Shown: positions 40,201-52,053, counted from the stretch's first letter. The stretch: DNA of 64,000 nucleotides from Strigops habroptila (GCF_004027225.2 NC_044277.2:134136057-134200056), one strand, 5' to 3'. The notes: generated by a model from the sequence alone, not told the origin. Program-made: numbers and translations.

Positions 40201-42074
40201 TACCCATGCTTTGCTCCAGCAGACACCATTAAGTGCCTACTTGTTAATAGGTTTGGTGGTGTCTGGAGAACAGAAAGTCTGGCAGTAAAAATATATATAA
40301 CAATACTAGAATAATGGGGATGGGTTTCTCCCTTAGTGCCTAGCTTAGTGGCTAAGCTGCAGTCAAAGACAGGAGGGAAATTCATGTAGACTCCCAAGTT
40401 GGCATTAGACTTGCAAGTTCATGCACCAAGAGAATCCAAACCAATACAGACTGACAGGAGATATTTACTCAAAGTCCCAGGCAAGTTCTGCTGCTTACAT
40501 AGAGCTCAGGGTGAGCTACAGGCACATTTCTAACTGCAATGTGTGCAGACACTGCAAGAAACACCCATCTGTTCAAATATTTATTAAACTGGAAAATTTT
40601 ATTATACGATGGTTTACTTTATCCATAATTACATTCCACAAAGCCTTACCTTAGGTAAATAATTACACCAGATTTAGCTAGCAGAGGGGATTGCTTTGCA
40701 GGGTCAAGGCTCCTGGGTCTCCATCACTCATGTTTGGGTTGCATCTTAACAAACATGTACAGGAAATTATTTTTGGAATCAGCATTTAAAAATGAATCAG
40801 GTTGTTCCTTCCATTATTGTTCAAACAAACCCTCCCTTTTCCAGCACTTTGAATATAACAGCATGAAGGAAATCCGGCTTGGTTCTGCTCCGCTGTTTTG
40901 CTTAGATGTCAGACACGGGAAGGTTATCCCTCAAAACTGTACAAAGGAGACAGACAACAGCCACCAGCACTGGGATGTCCAGGAGGTCAGTAGTGACTAC
41001 TGTCAGGGGAAGGCAGCTGATGGGACTGTGGGATCACTGGGTGATTGGTAGGATTCATGTGTGGGGAAAGGATGAGATACTTGAAGGGCAAGTTTCACTT
41101 GTGTACCATTCATAGCCAGGATATTTAGGATGTCTCTTGCCCCTCTGCACAGTCTATGTGAAATAAATTTGGTTTAAAAATACAAATTCCAGGAATCCTA
41201 CCTAAATTCATATGTCCTTGTTTTAACTGTTTGTCTTACTGGCTTTATAGGAATAGAATCAGAATCAGTGGTTGTGAAAATAATAGCAAATCTTGCCCAC
41301 TTCTTTTTGGCAGAGGAAGGGTCTGGGAATCCTGAACCCAGCCAAATGAGAGCCCTTTGGGAGTAGGGGAACATTGAATGTCCTGCATTGTAAGAGACGA
41401 GCAAACTTCCTATTAGAGGAATTTGGTATTACTTGGTGGACTTCACTCGGCAGTGCAGGGACTCCTCTCCATGACTGAAAAAAGTCATGCCCTAGAGCAG
41501 CCTGGGAAAATAGCCATTACCGTAGTTGTAGGGATGCTGCAATCCTCTGGGACAGTTCCTGCTGTAATTTGTTTCGATTCCCAAGGGAAGCATTGGTCCT
41601 TCTGAAATTCTGTGGTCTGTAGTACTGTAGTTGATGCTGATGACAACCTGTACTCACAGGAAACAAATGGTGATAGTAAAGAGACTTACTGAGTTCTGTA
41701 CCTACCAGTTATGTCAGCTTTGAAAGGAATTATGAATACTCACCATGCTCTGGGCTAAAAGCTAAACTCAATGATCATGTTTAGAGCAATACTTTAAAAA
41801 ATTTGAATAACCAGTCATTACTGGTGATCTACTGTATGTAAAAAGTTTCAGAAACATGGCCTAGCTTTTACTAGAAACCCCTTATTTTTAACGTGTTCTT
41901 TCTTTCCCTTCTTCTCCCATCTTGTAGAATGGAATGATTGTCCACGTCCTTTCTGGCAAATGCATAGAGGCAGCAAAGAGTGAAGATGAGAAGGACTTGG
42001 TTTTGTTTGCATGTAACAAGAATGCAAATCAGGTGTGGCAATTCCAACGTTCCCATATGCTACGTCAGAGGTGA
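18718..42074 (+). CDS. GALNT15: GALNT15: polypeptide N-acetylgalactosaminyltransferase 15 (ten coding exons)
   Basis: Transfers GalNAc from UDP-GalNAc to Ser/Thr of acceptor proteins in the Golgi, the first step of mucin-type O-glycosylation. Coding exons: 18718-19241, 25171-25337, 26042-26246, 33769-33936, 34518-34635, 35414-35608, 39241-39372, 39884-39985, 40845-40985, 41928-42074. All introns are GT-AG and all phases agree, giving 632 residues, against about 639 in human GALNT15. Order of parts: short cytosolic tail, signal anchor (about 16-33), stem, GT-A catalytic domain (about 165-480), ricin-type lectin domain (about 500-632). The DxH metal motif is D278-S-H280 and the third ligand should be H412 in VGHVY. 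The start is supported by an in-frame TAA at 18682-18684. One oddity is WGAEN at 384-388, where most relatives have WGGEN. DPH3 lies next door in human too, supporting GALNT15 over other family members. Confidence 0.95.
19290..20045. promoter_or_regulatory. CpG island inside GALNT15 intron 1
   Basis: Very GC-rich and CpG-dense sequence following the first donor site, in sharp contrast to the AT-rich DNA before exon 1. Overlapping open frames on both strands here are caused by the lack of stop codons in GC-rich DNA. It may be a promoter or enhancer for GALNT15 or for an unannotated transcript. It ends where the CR1 insertion begins. Confidence 0.7.
19829..19842 (-). promoter_or_regulatory. CTCF-like motif in the intron 1 CpG island
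   Basis: Read on the - strand the 14 bases are CCGGCAGGGGGCAC, agreeing with the common CTCF core CCASYAGRKGGCRS at all positions but the third. Binding cannot be judged from sequence alone. Confidence 0.4.
20050..20620 (-). repeat. CR1 LINE, 3' part with end of ORF2
   Basis: Antisense CR1: 3' terminus at 20050 (cacggaatcacaggacc), then the standard 3' blocks (gagatcatccagtccaaccc, tgtcctggcgggttttgaat, the tgagatcccctctcagttt block). On the - strand at 20480-20610 the frame still reads CR1 ORF2 C-terminal peptide ([25 protein letters not shown]). The remainder is frameshifted. It lies in GALNT15 intron 1, opposite to the gene. The 5' limit near 20620 is approximate. Confidence 0.95.
25171..25337 (+). 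CDS. GALNT15: GALNT15 coding exon 2
   Basis: Completes L175 and encodes 176-230 plus one base of G231. It carries the start of the GT-A fold, [18 protein letters not shown] (about 188-205), and the nucleotide-sugar region [10 protein letters not shown] (about 221-230). Acceptor tgtgcag, donor gtatcc. Confidence 0.95.
26042..26246 (+). CDS. GALNT15: GALNT15 coding exon 3 (DxH motif)
   Basis: Encodes the rest of G231 to N298 and two bases of R299. It contains [19 protein letters not shown] and the metal-binding motif FMDSHCEC (D278, H280), followed by [10 protein letters not shown], all hallmarks of the family. Acceptor tctgacag, donor gtaaat. Confidence 0.96.
27725..27840 (+). repeat. MIR-like SINE relic
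   Basis: The order of blocks follows the MIR core and 3' half: a gcaatcacttt stretch, then tgtttccccagctgaagaat, then ggtgataataacgctgacct. These recall the MIR string of TTTCCCCATCTGTAAAATGGGGATAATAAT and following. Divergence is high, as expected for an ancient SINE. Assigned from memory of the consensus, without alignment. Confidence 0.5.
29120..29164. repeat. Three 15-base tandem units
   Basis: Unit gcagaggggtggctt is present twice exactly (29120-29134, 29135-29149) and once with changes (29150-29164). It lies in intron 3 of GALNT15. Confidence 0.85.
33769..33936 (+). CDS. GALNT15: GALNT15 coding exon 4
   Basis: Completes R299 and encodes 300-354 plus two bases of R355. It contains [12 protein letters not shown] (about 301-312) and [15 protein letters not shown], the conserved acceptor-side segment of the catalytic domain, ending QSPISPI. 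Acceptor ctttttcag, donor gtaaca. Confidence 0.95.
34518..34635 (+). CDS. GALNT15: GALNT15 coding exon 5 (Gal/GalNAc-T motif)
   Basis: Encodes the end of R355 and 356-394. This is the Gal/GalNAc-transferase motif: [36 protein letters not shown]. Most relatives have WGGEN where this protein has WGAEN (384-388, codons tgg gga gca gaa aat). Acceptor ctacacag, donor gtaaga, both good. Confidence 0.95.
35414..35608 (+). CDS. GALNT15: GALNT15 coding exon 6 (third metal ligand)
   Basis: Encodes 395-459. [20 protein letters not shown] includes H412, the expected third metal ligand by comparison with GALNT2, followed by [18 protein letters not shown]. Acceptor gtgtttcag, donor gtaaag, phase 0 at both ends. 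Confidence 0.95.
35609..39240 (+). other. GALNT15 intron 6
   Basis: A 3.6 kb intron without a recognised exon. A GTTAAT-type irregular tandem lies at 36472-36523. The acceptor (cccatatgctttctccatgaag type, ending aag) has a moderate pyrimidine tract. Confidence 0.8.
36472..36523. repeat. Irregular GTTAAT tandem repeat
   Basis: Six spaced gttaa words (gttaatgttgttaatggtaa and similar) within about 50 bases in GALNT15 intron 6. A low-copy degenerate microsatellite. Confidence 0.7.
39241..39372 (+). CDS. GALNT15: GALNT15 coding exon 7
   Basis: Encodes 460-503. [20 protein letters not shown] and the following FVSNVYPEL form the end of the catalytic domain; the family pattern is a Leu/Cys-rich helix, then WYLENVYPEL-like sequence. 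It runs into the linker to the lectin domain (FSGK). Donor gtaaga. Confidence 0.94.
39884..39985 (+). CDS. GALNT15: GALNT15 coding exon 8 (lectin repeat 1)
   Basis: Encodes 504-537: [16 protein letters not shown] and [13 protein letters not shown], the first (alpha) repeat of the ricin-type lectin domain, with its cysteine pair. Acceptor cttacag, donor gtactg, phase 0. Confidence 0.92.
40845..40985 (+). CDS. GALNT15: GALNT15 coding exon 9 (lectin repeat 2)
   Basis: Encodes 538-584. It contains the CLD-type carbohydrate-binding motif ([10 protein letters not shown]), the cysteine of PQNCTKE and a QxW-type end (HQHWDVQE), together the beta repeat. Acceptor cttttccag, donor gtcagt, phase 0. Confidence 0.94.
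41928..42074 (+). CDS. GALNT15: GALNT15 coding exon 10 (lectin repeat 3 and stop)
   Basis: Encodes 585-632 and the TGA at 42072-42074. [15 protein letters not shown] and [17 protein letters not shown] form the gamma repeat with its QxW motif. Acceptor cccatcttgtag. Confidence 0.95.
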   Translation, partial: NGMIVHVLSGKCIEAAKSEDEKDLVLFACNKNANQVWQFQRSHMLRQR

Positions 42075-42295
42075 CTGACAGGTCTCTGTGGAGGTCACGT
42101 ATCCAAAATCTACCATTACTTCTGTTTGGGATTTAAGATATATTTCCTGCATGGACAAGAACAATGTTTGTGTTTGCTGTTGCATGCAAGGAAGTTAGGA
42201 AGGTCTCTCCTTCGAAAGCCTGGCTCAAATAGTTGCCACCAGTTCCTTGTTTACTCAGCTCTAGCTAAAAATTCTATTTATTCTGTGAAGCAGGG

Positions 42296-42301
42296 AATAA
42301 A
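42296..42301 (+). terminator. Proximal poly(A) signal of GALNT15
   Basis: AATAAA 222 bases after the stop codon; weak downstream element. Confidence 0.5.
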
Positions 42302-43940
42302 GAGACTGTGAGCATCAATGGATTCTCAACTCTGCTATTGCAGAAGACGGTTAAGCATGCCCTTTGAAGGAAACATGGAAAATTGGCTGCCAGTCAGCTC
42401 GTCTTCAGCATATTCTGTGACTTGTGAGGATACAGGAAAATGAATGTTTGTGAAACTTTTGAAACTGTACGAGGAAGCCAGCCAAACCAGGATAAGAGTT
42501 TAGCCTTGTTTTACAGAGCACTCGACTCACACAAAACAAAGTAGATTTTCTATGCACAAAAGTAGTAGATGTTTTCACATGTAATAGCTAAAATTTTGTG
42601 TTCCAACTAGCCTGAGCCAAATTTCTACCCTCTGTGAGATTGCACAGAACATAAATTAGCACTTAATTAGGCACTAACTGCTCTAATTGACTTGGAATAC
42701 CAACAGTCCTCGGTGTTTGGCACACCCTTCCTCAAATCCTTTGTCCACAGTCTGATTTGGATGGAAGAATGAAACTAAAATGTTAGCATTTTTTTGGTTT
42801 TGTTTTCATGCAATTTAAGAACAACTCTTCAGGAAACTTTCTGTGGACTATGGAAGATGATTGAACTAGATTAGAAAGAAGGGTAACAACTTCCCTACTT
42901 ATTTTGAAATGGAAAGTATCAGTGGCATCCATTTGCTCTTATAAGGCTACAGTGACAGAAGTGCTGGCTGAAAACAGCAAATGAAGGGAAAGAGTGGCTA
43001 CCTAAGAAGAAAATACTGGTGCCTACTTCCACTTGCTTGCAGCATGAGTTAAGTCTCTCACACTGTAAAGGGTAAGGGCATCATTAACAAAACTTCATTC
43101 GGTTTTGAGATTTTTTTTTCAAGACACGGAGTTGTTTTTTTTTTTTAACGTAAAGCACATTGTTTGAACGTTAGAGAAAGGAAGAACAGCAGAATATCCT
43201 GCTTAGAGCCTTCCAGTCACCTGCTCTTGTTAAATCATAATAAGTTGTTTCAGGCATATAAAACTGGTTATGACAGAAGACACGAACAGCATTCTGTGTT
43301 GTGGTGTCCAAAACATTTCCCAGTGGGATCTCTGCTTTGAGTGCTACAGATCCCACACCATGTACAGGCATCACTCCAATCACCCTAATTACCACTCACT
43401 CTTCGATAGCATCAGGATCTAGTACCATTTGCTGCTGTGTCTTTTAAAGTTTCCTGTGACATTCTTGACAATGCTTCAACTTTCAGCTGAAAGGATGGCA
43501 GCAACTTCTTCCAGAACACAAGTGACCCCTGATCATTGCCCAAACTGAGGGTAAGAGAACTTCTAAAATGGCAGAAAAGCTGAGTGAAATGCTGTTTTAA
43601 TGACACGTGATTCCTTTGTTTTAAATTATAAGTATGCCAGATTTTTTAATTATGTATTATTTATTCTATTTTGGACTCTACACTGGGAATATCATTCCTT
43701 CAGCATTTACCTTAACGTTAAAAAATGTGTATACAAATATGATCACTGATAACAAGTGGGATATACCACAAAGAAGAATGAAAATATTTTTTGCTTTGAG
43801 AGGAAATGTTTGGAATTAAAATTAAGAGAGGTGAACACCTTGTACTGCTTTTTCACATGATGCTCAAAACCTAGAAAATAAGGTTTGCTGTAGATAGCAA
43901 TGTACAATAGAAAGATATGTTACATAATACCTCTTCCAAC

Positions 43941-43946
43941 AATAAA
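43941..43946 (+). terminator. Distal poly(A) signal of GALNT15
   Basis: AATAAA with a GT-rich downstream stretch at about 43993-44030. Confidence 0.6.
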
Positions 43947-43965
43947 ATGAAAATATATGGATTGG

Positions 43966-46900
43966 TATCATTTAAAAACTAATTATTATACTTGTTGTTT
44001 TTAGTAACAGTGTAAATGTGTGTTCAGTTTCCAAGGGAACCGAATTCCAGGGCACAGGCCAGAAGGGTGTGTGGTCTGGAGGTTTGCATATGGGTACAGC
44101 CAGGGGACATGGACCATGGGCCATACCATGGAGCACACTTCCCTCTAATATAAACATTAAAGAAAACCCAACACAACAGAACATAAAACAAAACCAACCA
44201 AAAAATAAAAAAACAGTCCAAAGGAAACCCATGTATCCCCTATTTTTCCTAATTTTATTCCTGTATGCCTTTTAAACACATTGGTTGGTTGTACCAATTT
44301 GTGGTCATTTACACTTTGCCCCTATGGCTGGATCCATGAACTAGGCTCTTCTCCTCACACAGGTTGTACAAGGGGCTCAACAAAGTGTCTCTGCTAAGGG
44401 TGCTAGTGTGTTTTCCTCATTTTTGCCCATCTTTCACTCAACGCTGTCAGACAGCGATGCTCTGAACATCACAAAACATGGCATTACTTTTAGCTGTGTA
44501 TTTGGACATGGACAACATTTCATTTCTAATTCCCACTGACAGGAGGAAAACATAAGAAAATAATGTTTCAGGCAAGACTGAAGTAGCAGTTTTATCTTTG
44601 AAGGCCTCTAAAGTACAGCCTTGGGCAAGAGTGAAGGAATTCCAGCATAACACGAGTAAACATCTTATAATGTAACTCCAGCTTTTCCTTTGAATTTGGC
44701 AACCCAGGCATAACTAGTGCTTTGAGCCAAACCCACCCATGAAGCTGAGCTAAAAGGTCAGATTCAAGAACAGGTTACCTTTCAGTTGACAACGCTTACT
44801 AAATAGCGTGGTTTATTCCTCTTCCAGCTAGCTGGAAATGGAAGAACGTAAAGGCCTGAAGTAATCTTCAACTTACTTTTAAACCTAGACCCAGTTGATT
44901 CAATCAGTATTGGCTGTAGTTTGGGGTTTGTCCTGTTAGGTGAGGTGTCATCCCTAATGCAGAGAATGCATCCCTAATGCAGAGAAACAGAATAGCAGCA
45001 TGTTCCGTGTGTTAACCTGAAGTTTGAACAGGAGGAAGGAAGCAACCATGAGGATAAATCCTGTAGCACAGAAATGTTCAGGATATCTGCCAGTTCACAT
45101 GTAAGTGCCTCCGAGTCCTCCCTTAGAGGTGCTGATAGAGCTGTAATACTGTCTGCTTACTAAAACGCAATAGCTTTCATTACAGATTTCCCCAGGAAGG
45201 AATGGGGCTACGCTGAGGCAAGCAGAACAAGGACAGTAACAGCCTAGATTTTCATAACAGCTGGAAGGTGACATGTGAGTGAGAGCTTTCAGATTCTGCC
45301 TATGTATCTCATTTGATCTCCAGCAGTTTGATTCAAATTACAAATGTGTTGGGAGAGAGTGAAAAAAGGAGTGTTTCGCAAACACTAGTAACTTGGCTTA
45401 TGTTTTTAAGCTATGCAAACTGCACACTTCTGCCCTGAATAAAGTATATCAGTGCACAGTGAAATGTTGTATTTGTATTTCTCTCCATTGTGATATGATT
45501 AGCTGATGCTTCTTTTTCCTCACGCTGCAGAACAGCTGCTCTGCAAAGAACCCTGTTGGAAAGCCCCCAGTGGCAACACCTTCATTTAGCCGTCACCTAA
45601 TGGCCTTATAGGAACGTACAGGAGCAGCCTGTCTCCACTCGCATCTTGGAGGGGGTTTGACTTTATAGTCCTTTGCCATAATTCCTATCAGTTTCAATGG
45701 AAAGGCCTGAACAGGGGCTACAGAAGTGGAATCTCTGGAAAGCACAATGTCTGGCACGCTCTTCAGACAGCTCACAGCTGCTTCTTCACCAGGTGGCTTG
45801 GGAGGATGTACTAGAAAAACAATCTGGCTACATAACTTGGGGTAGCAGGCACAGTGGCTTTGCTGTCTTTCTAGCTTTTGTAAAACAGCTATCCCACTTG
45901 GGGATTATTATGCATTAAACATGGGACGGGATTCACCTCTGTGAACTGCAACCACCTGAAGAATAGTAGCAATTAAGCAAATTGTCTAGGCTGCTTCTAC
46001 TGGTTAGCAGAGACCTCTTCCAGAGGTAATGTCTTGTACTGAAACAAGACGGGCGAATCACTATCTAGAAGTGCTTGCTTCCTCTACTGATTAGAGGGAG
46101 TCTTAATGATTAATTTAGATGGCATGTGTAGCCTTTAAATGGGAGTTAGGTGGAAAGAACACCACTCAGAGGGCACCCAGGCTAAAATCCCTTCCAGGAG
46201 CCCAACCCCAGTGCCCAGCTCTTCCAATTCCCCCCAGATCTGGCTTGGGTTCAGGCACAGAGATGAAAGCCAAAACCAGACTCCCTTGCTACCATCTGCA
46301 GTTTCCTCAGATAAGCTTACATCCAGCAGCACCTTTTTTTGACTAAAATAGCTTCTCTGTTCCCAAACTGAGAGACCCCACTGTGAGGATGCTGTGTAAC
46401 AGCATGATCTGGTCCCAACACAGTAAGAATGTGAATTTTCAGAAAAGTCTGTAATATTTGAAGATATTAACACCAATATTAGTGATAAATCTTCTGTCTC
46501 TTTCTGCAGAGTAGGCTAGAAAGTTACAGCAGAATTTTCACGATACAGAACAGCTACAGATGCCAGGATTGTTAGCAAGGTTCTTCTTTTTAGCTTGAAC
46601 CTAAGGTACACGCAGACCAGCCTAAATACATCGGAATACATCGTTCCGTTTCTAAGTAGCTACACAATGACCTTTGCTAAAGTCCATGACCTTTGGCAAT
46701 ACTATCATGACATTTATTTACACTAACAGTAATTGTGTTGCAAATTGAGAAAATGGTGAAAATGATCCATTTTTAAAAATATGCATATACCTAATATATT
46801 GTGAAATAATCTATTTTGTGCAATTAGTTAAAAGATTCCTACCACACATCTCTGTTCTTTGCCATATATTCATTAGTTTCTCAGTTTTAGATGGATAAAA

Positions 46901-49900
46901 AAGAATCTAATAATGTCATTTATAATGTTATAGGCATAATCAATCTTTAAAGGATTGCATCCTTTAGTAGTATGTTTTTCTCAGTATTTTTTTTCTCAAC
47001 TTCTGAACTTAATATGCTACTGGGTGAAAACTGGGGGTTTTACAGCCTCTTTTTCATCATGTAATGTGACATTTACATGAAGAATTTAATTGCAGATATG
47101 AAAGAAAATCAGCTGGTACTTTGATACATCAGGAGTTCATCTCTCAAGACTTGGATCAGATATTTATATCTGAGTACAAGCCATTGAGAGGCTGCTTCAA
47201 ACACAGTGTATTCTGTCAATCACCCTTTATACATATGGTTTGGGACTGAACGAATCAAAAGGGGTCAAAAGCTGTAGCCAAACTAAGATGTTTGATGCCA
47301 AACAGTCCTATAGAGAAGACAGTTCAATGCATTAGCATCATCTTCTTTTTCTTTCCCTTTTATAGCATACACTGCCTGCATTGCCTGCTTAGAAGTCAAG
47401 AGCCAAGCAGTGAACAAAGAGACAGTTTCATAATCAGAATATTTCAAGTGGGCAGACAAATAAAACTCATCACATCAATTAAAAAGAAGCCTTGTCGTTC
47501 TCATTGGCCAAGTTTTCTATCTAAACCACTGGCTTTTTGTCATCTTATCTAATTGGTGTATGTGTCATACCCATCGAAAACTCGTCATCTGCGCTGCCAA
47601 GAGCTGCTTTTACTTACAAATCAGTCAACACATCATATAGCCTGGAAGACCGCTCGGTGTGACTGAGCCACAAATGCTTCCTGAGTTCACGTGGTTGAGC
47701 TGATGGATCACCATCAGCTCCCCAGCGGTGGCAAGGACTGTTCCAGGGCAGTTTGCTGTTGATTCCTTCATTTGCAGAAGCAAAGGAAACATTAATTTCC
47801 TAGTGCAACACACCGTGCTCACTCCGTGGTGTCTGCGTAGATATGCACACGTTCAGCCACAGGAACAGAGCCTGGTGCTGGTGCTAAGGAAATAACTTTT
47901 AGTTTTACATAAACAAAGAGCAGTTTCGGCTCCAGTTCCTGCTGTTGGAACAACCTCCTGCGTGCAGCCCAGGACAGCACTCTTAAGGTTCCCTAGTGCC
48001 AAAAACAACTCTCAAAATCAGTGATGGGAGGGAAGGGTGAGACAAAATAGGTCTTGACACTGAAAAGTAACTTGATAAGCAGAATAAGTACAAAGAGGCC
48101 ACAATTTGCTAATTACAAGAAAATGCCCATCTTTTCAGAAAAATACAGTATTTTCTAAGTTTTCATTCAACGTTAGACACTGTAACATGATGCTCAGGCT
48201 TGGCAGAGGGTGGTAATTCCATTCTGCAGAATTTCCAGGGTTTCTGAGTTCAGTTTCGTTTCAGTGTGGAACAAGACCAAGTGTTTCCTTTGCTTTCAGA
48301 AACAGAGCTGGGATGCTCACCAGAGTCATGACGAGAGAGGTCCCCAGCCCAGGCTGCCCATGGCAAGGTACTGGGCTCCGCTTCCTTGCCACCCCATCGT
48401 AAGAAAGACCGTTTTCCTCTGGGATACCCGATGCACTGCTTTCAACAAGCTGGCAGATTTTGATAAGAAATCATTTTACTGGAATTTTCTTTGCCAGCTT
48501 TAGTGAATGTGTTTAGGACAATTCCATGCTAGCAAAGACTGCAGACTCAGCAGAATGAGGAAAATCAATATTCAAATTTTAACAGAGGGAAAGAATAGAG
48601 AAAAGTGGCAAGTGGGAAAAGCTGAATTTAATTTCAATTGCCAGGTATGTCCACCCATTTGTTTTTACAGCACCGGAGCACTGTACAGCAATGCAACAGG
48701 GCTACAACAACAGCAGCCCCAGATTTATGCTGCAAGTACCGGCTCCTAATGGCATGCCTGGCAGGGAAAGCTTTTCTCTAAATGTTCATGCATTCAGGCC
48801 ATTTGCTCTCTCTTTGCTCTCCTTGGCACCTGGGGTGATTTTTCATGTCTCCCTACCTACAAAAGATGCTCTGGAGGGGAAAGGACGAAGCAGGAGCCTG
48901 GGGATCAAGGACCCAGAAGCAAGTCCTCGAAGCTGTTTCAGCAGCTGCCTTGCTGTTTAGTATCATGGTGTTTGATTAATTCTTGGTTGGCCCTCGCATT
49001 TTGCTTGTCAGGTAGATCCAAGCAACCTCAAAGCCATCATCTGTAGCTCAACCCTCCCTGTTCTAACTTGGGTGGCATGACAAATCAGCTGAGCGTCGCC
49101 CAAGTGTAAGCAAAGCCTACCTCCCGCTCCTCTAGGACATGGCAGGAACGTATGAAAATCACTCTGGGTCAGAGACAAAGCTAATCTTTTGGGTCCAAGT
49201 CAGATGCTGTTCCTCTGGTTTGCCTAGCACTAACCCATGCTGTCAGCTGACGGTGACCTGACACTCAGGTCCACCTTGCAAGAATGCTCTAGTGCCAAAT
49301 AGATGGGTCTATTGTGCTTCCTTTCCTTCTTAATTTTTGTGCCTCCTTTTCTTGTTATTTTTAGGACCTCTAGTGGCAGAATTAAAAAGGTGCTTCTAGA
49401 AAAGATCACCTTGGAAAGCTCTTAACGTGAAAGCAAGACATGAAATACCAGTATGGCCATGAACTCCAGCCAGTAAGGATCAAATGCCGAAGTGCCATTT
49501 ATTTAATTAACATTTTGGATTTTCTCCAGGAAGAGTTATTTCATCTTCTTCCTTCTTGTACAGGATATGGCAAAAGAATAAACTGAACTGGGCCTCTCCA
49601 TTTGTGGAGTGCGGTATGCTTTTGTGCTAACCAGGGAAAGTTATGGTGCACTGACTTAAAAAAGCCCTACCCTTTCTCCTCTCTGGTACCCAAAAAACAC
49701 CGTACTATTATTCTGAGCACAGGCTGTCCAAATCCAGGGCTGCTACTGCATAACGCAATGAAAGACTAAAGTCTGCCAGGAAAATATCCAAGACATAAAA
49801 TACACTTACAGCTACTGTTTTATGCCCGTCAGTAATCTTTTTAGCAAAGAGCTATCCTCAATTACTGATCTTTCATTATGGGGTTTCAAGGTGACTCTGT

Positions 49901-52053
49901 AGATGACAGGTTTAACCCCTAATTTTCTGTTTCTCAATGGGAATACTCTTGGCATGATGAGCATTGCAAATGTACTGCATACCATGAAACTCTGTCCCTC
50001 CAGATAACCCTCATTCTGACCTTTGACAACAAAACGTGGTTGTTTTTTAATCTGCAGCCCTTAGCCAGATCATTCCAGCAGTGCCAGTACCATTAACCCC
50101 ACATGCCCTGCGTGATCTAGTTCTGCCAGGCCACCAATTTCTCCCTCTGAACCAAGGAGAATACTACAGTGCAAAAAGGGCAAGAGCAATTTATACATGC
50201 TCCTTTATAGGTCTCATCAGTGCAATTATATTATTAAAAATGTTTAAAGCACACCTGCAAAATAAATAGTAAAATTAATAAAAGCCCTAGATGTGGACAA
50301 TGTCTACAGCCAGTAAGAACATAGGAGAGACGTATCCTTTTTCCTTTTTTTGGCAACAGGGAGACAATTCTAATGGAGAACACAGGAGAGCAAATAACAG
50401 CGTAAGTGGCAGGACAGAGGTTATTTCTCAGACTGTGAGAATGTGCAGGTGGTCATTTGATCTCCTGAGACCAAGATTTCTCTTCTTCTGGCTGGGCATG
50501 TCAGAAATGCAGCTCTATCCCTGGGGTTTCCTCCCTGCCCTATTTGAGAGGCTCATCTCACTGAGCTTTCTGCTGGACTGGCTATCATGAAAAAAAGGAT
50601 GGAATTTCCACCAGCAAAACATCTATATTGTGAACTATGGACAGTCTTGGAATTGTCATTTCGTGGCAGTCATAAGCAATCAATTACAACACGCTAAATC
50701 TGGGGGAAAATACTGAAAAGAGTCTGAATGGTAAAGATCTGGATAGTGCAAGAATGAGCAAAAGTAAACAGCGTTTCACATTGATAAAACACATCTGACA
50801 GGTTCAAAATACAACAGTCAACTCAATAAGACAGTAAAATATTAAAACTGAGTGGTTTCAGGTTTTCTGAAAAGGATGTTTCTTAACAGCCATTGTGCCT
50901 CCAGGCATGGATGTAGCTCTTCAAATCTCACTGAGGCATTTTTCTCCTCAGTTAGTGCTGGACAACTGGCTGAGAGCACCAAGAGTGTGTGCAACACAGC
51001 AGGGGTGTGTGCGGGGCCAACAGCCTGACCTCGTGAAGCAAGTTAATGGTGATAGAGGCTGAGTCTTATCAGGTCTCTGGAGGGTATTTTAAAAGAGATT
51101 GTATTGCTGCTGACCAAAATAAGCGAATAGAAAGAATCCAGCAGTAATGCACAAAAATGAGAAATCAGACTCATTACTCACTGAATAAAGTCTCCTGAAA
51201 AATTAAGTTTTGGAGGAACAAAAATTACTCACAGATTGGTGTCAAGCACCAGCCTGCATGGAGGGATTGTGCAGGGTGAGAGATACTGTGGTATTTTATA
51301 TTGACTTCTTCAGAATGAAATTAATAATCTCATAAATACTGCGGTGCTTCAGCTGACACTTTTGCACCAAATTGATTTCTATTAATTTAAAATTGCTTCC
51401 CCTGTCCACCTATTTTTCAGTTCAGTGAGACAACAACCAAGAGCAGTTACAGAATGTGCCCTTGGCACTTCAAATACAGCTCTGCTGAGGACGGTATCAT
51501 GCTCTTAAGAAATCAGGGTTTTGTCTGTGGTTCTGCATCACCCCTCACCCTCACCCTGTCATTCCGATGTGAATGACACCAAAATGCACTTGCCCAGTCT
51601 GATCTTTTGGCTGACACAGTGAAACAGAAATCAGACGGAGTCTGAAATATTTATGAGAGAGAGTCATGAAGGGCAGAAACACCAGAAATCTATTATTTAC
51701 TGAACATGTCCTTTATTCTCTGTTCATGGGTAATTCATTTAAATTCTGCCCTTCTGTTGGGTGAAGCGGATCTGATGTAACATCCCCGAAGCAGCCTGAG
51801 TTACTCCAGATTTACACGGCTGTGCTTGATGGCAGGATCTAGCTTGGAGCATTTTAGATTAGCCACGTCTCCCCGGGTGCTCCGTGCCATGGGCTCAGAG
51901 CATCCCCAGCCAGTTTAATCTTCACAAGCTGCCCTTGCAAAGCAACCTGCAAATGTGTTTACAGATCTAGCACAATAATTTCTTACTCCTCAGGTCGATT
52001 AACCCGTCAGAAATGCATCCCTCTCTTCAGACCTCTATTTTTGCAGGTGCTCC
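43966..52053. other. Intergenic DNA between convergent GALNT15 and DPH3, left part
   Basis: No gene recognised. An A-rich tract (44143-44218) follows a moderately GC-rich block (44030-44140), and an exact 20-base doublet lies at 44949-44988. Open frames such as 48210-48503 and 48507-48749 have no recognisable domain. Confidence 0.5.
44949..44986. repeat. Two 20-base tandem units
   Basis: catccctaatgcagagaatg followed directly by catccctaatgcagagaa, a recent local duplication. Confidence 0.85.

Larger units (their letters stand above)
42075..43965 (+). other. GALNT15: GALNT15 3' untranslated region (inferred extent)
   Basis: Two AATAAA signals follow the stop: 42296-42301 and 43941-43946. 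The second is followed by a GT-rich stretch (cttgttgtttttagtaacag, then tgtaaatgtgtgttcag), as expected for a main cleavage site, which would give a 3' UTR of about 1.9 kb. The first has little GT-rich sequence after it and may serve a short form. Confidence 0.6.

Noticed and set aside
39964-40314. 116-codon open frame after GALNT15 exon 8
   Set aside because: It starts inside exon 8 and continues past a good donor site into intron 8. No domain is visible.
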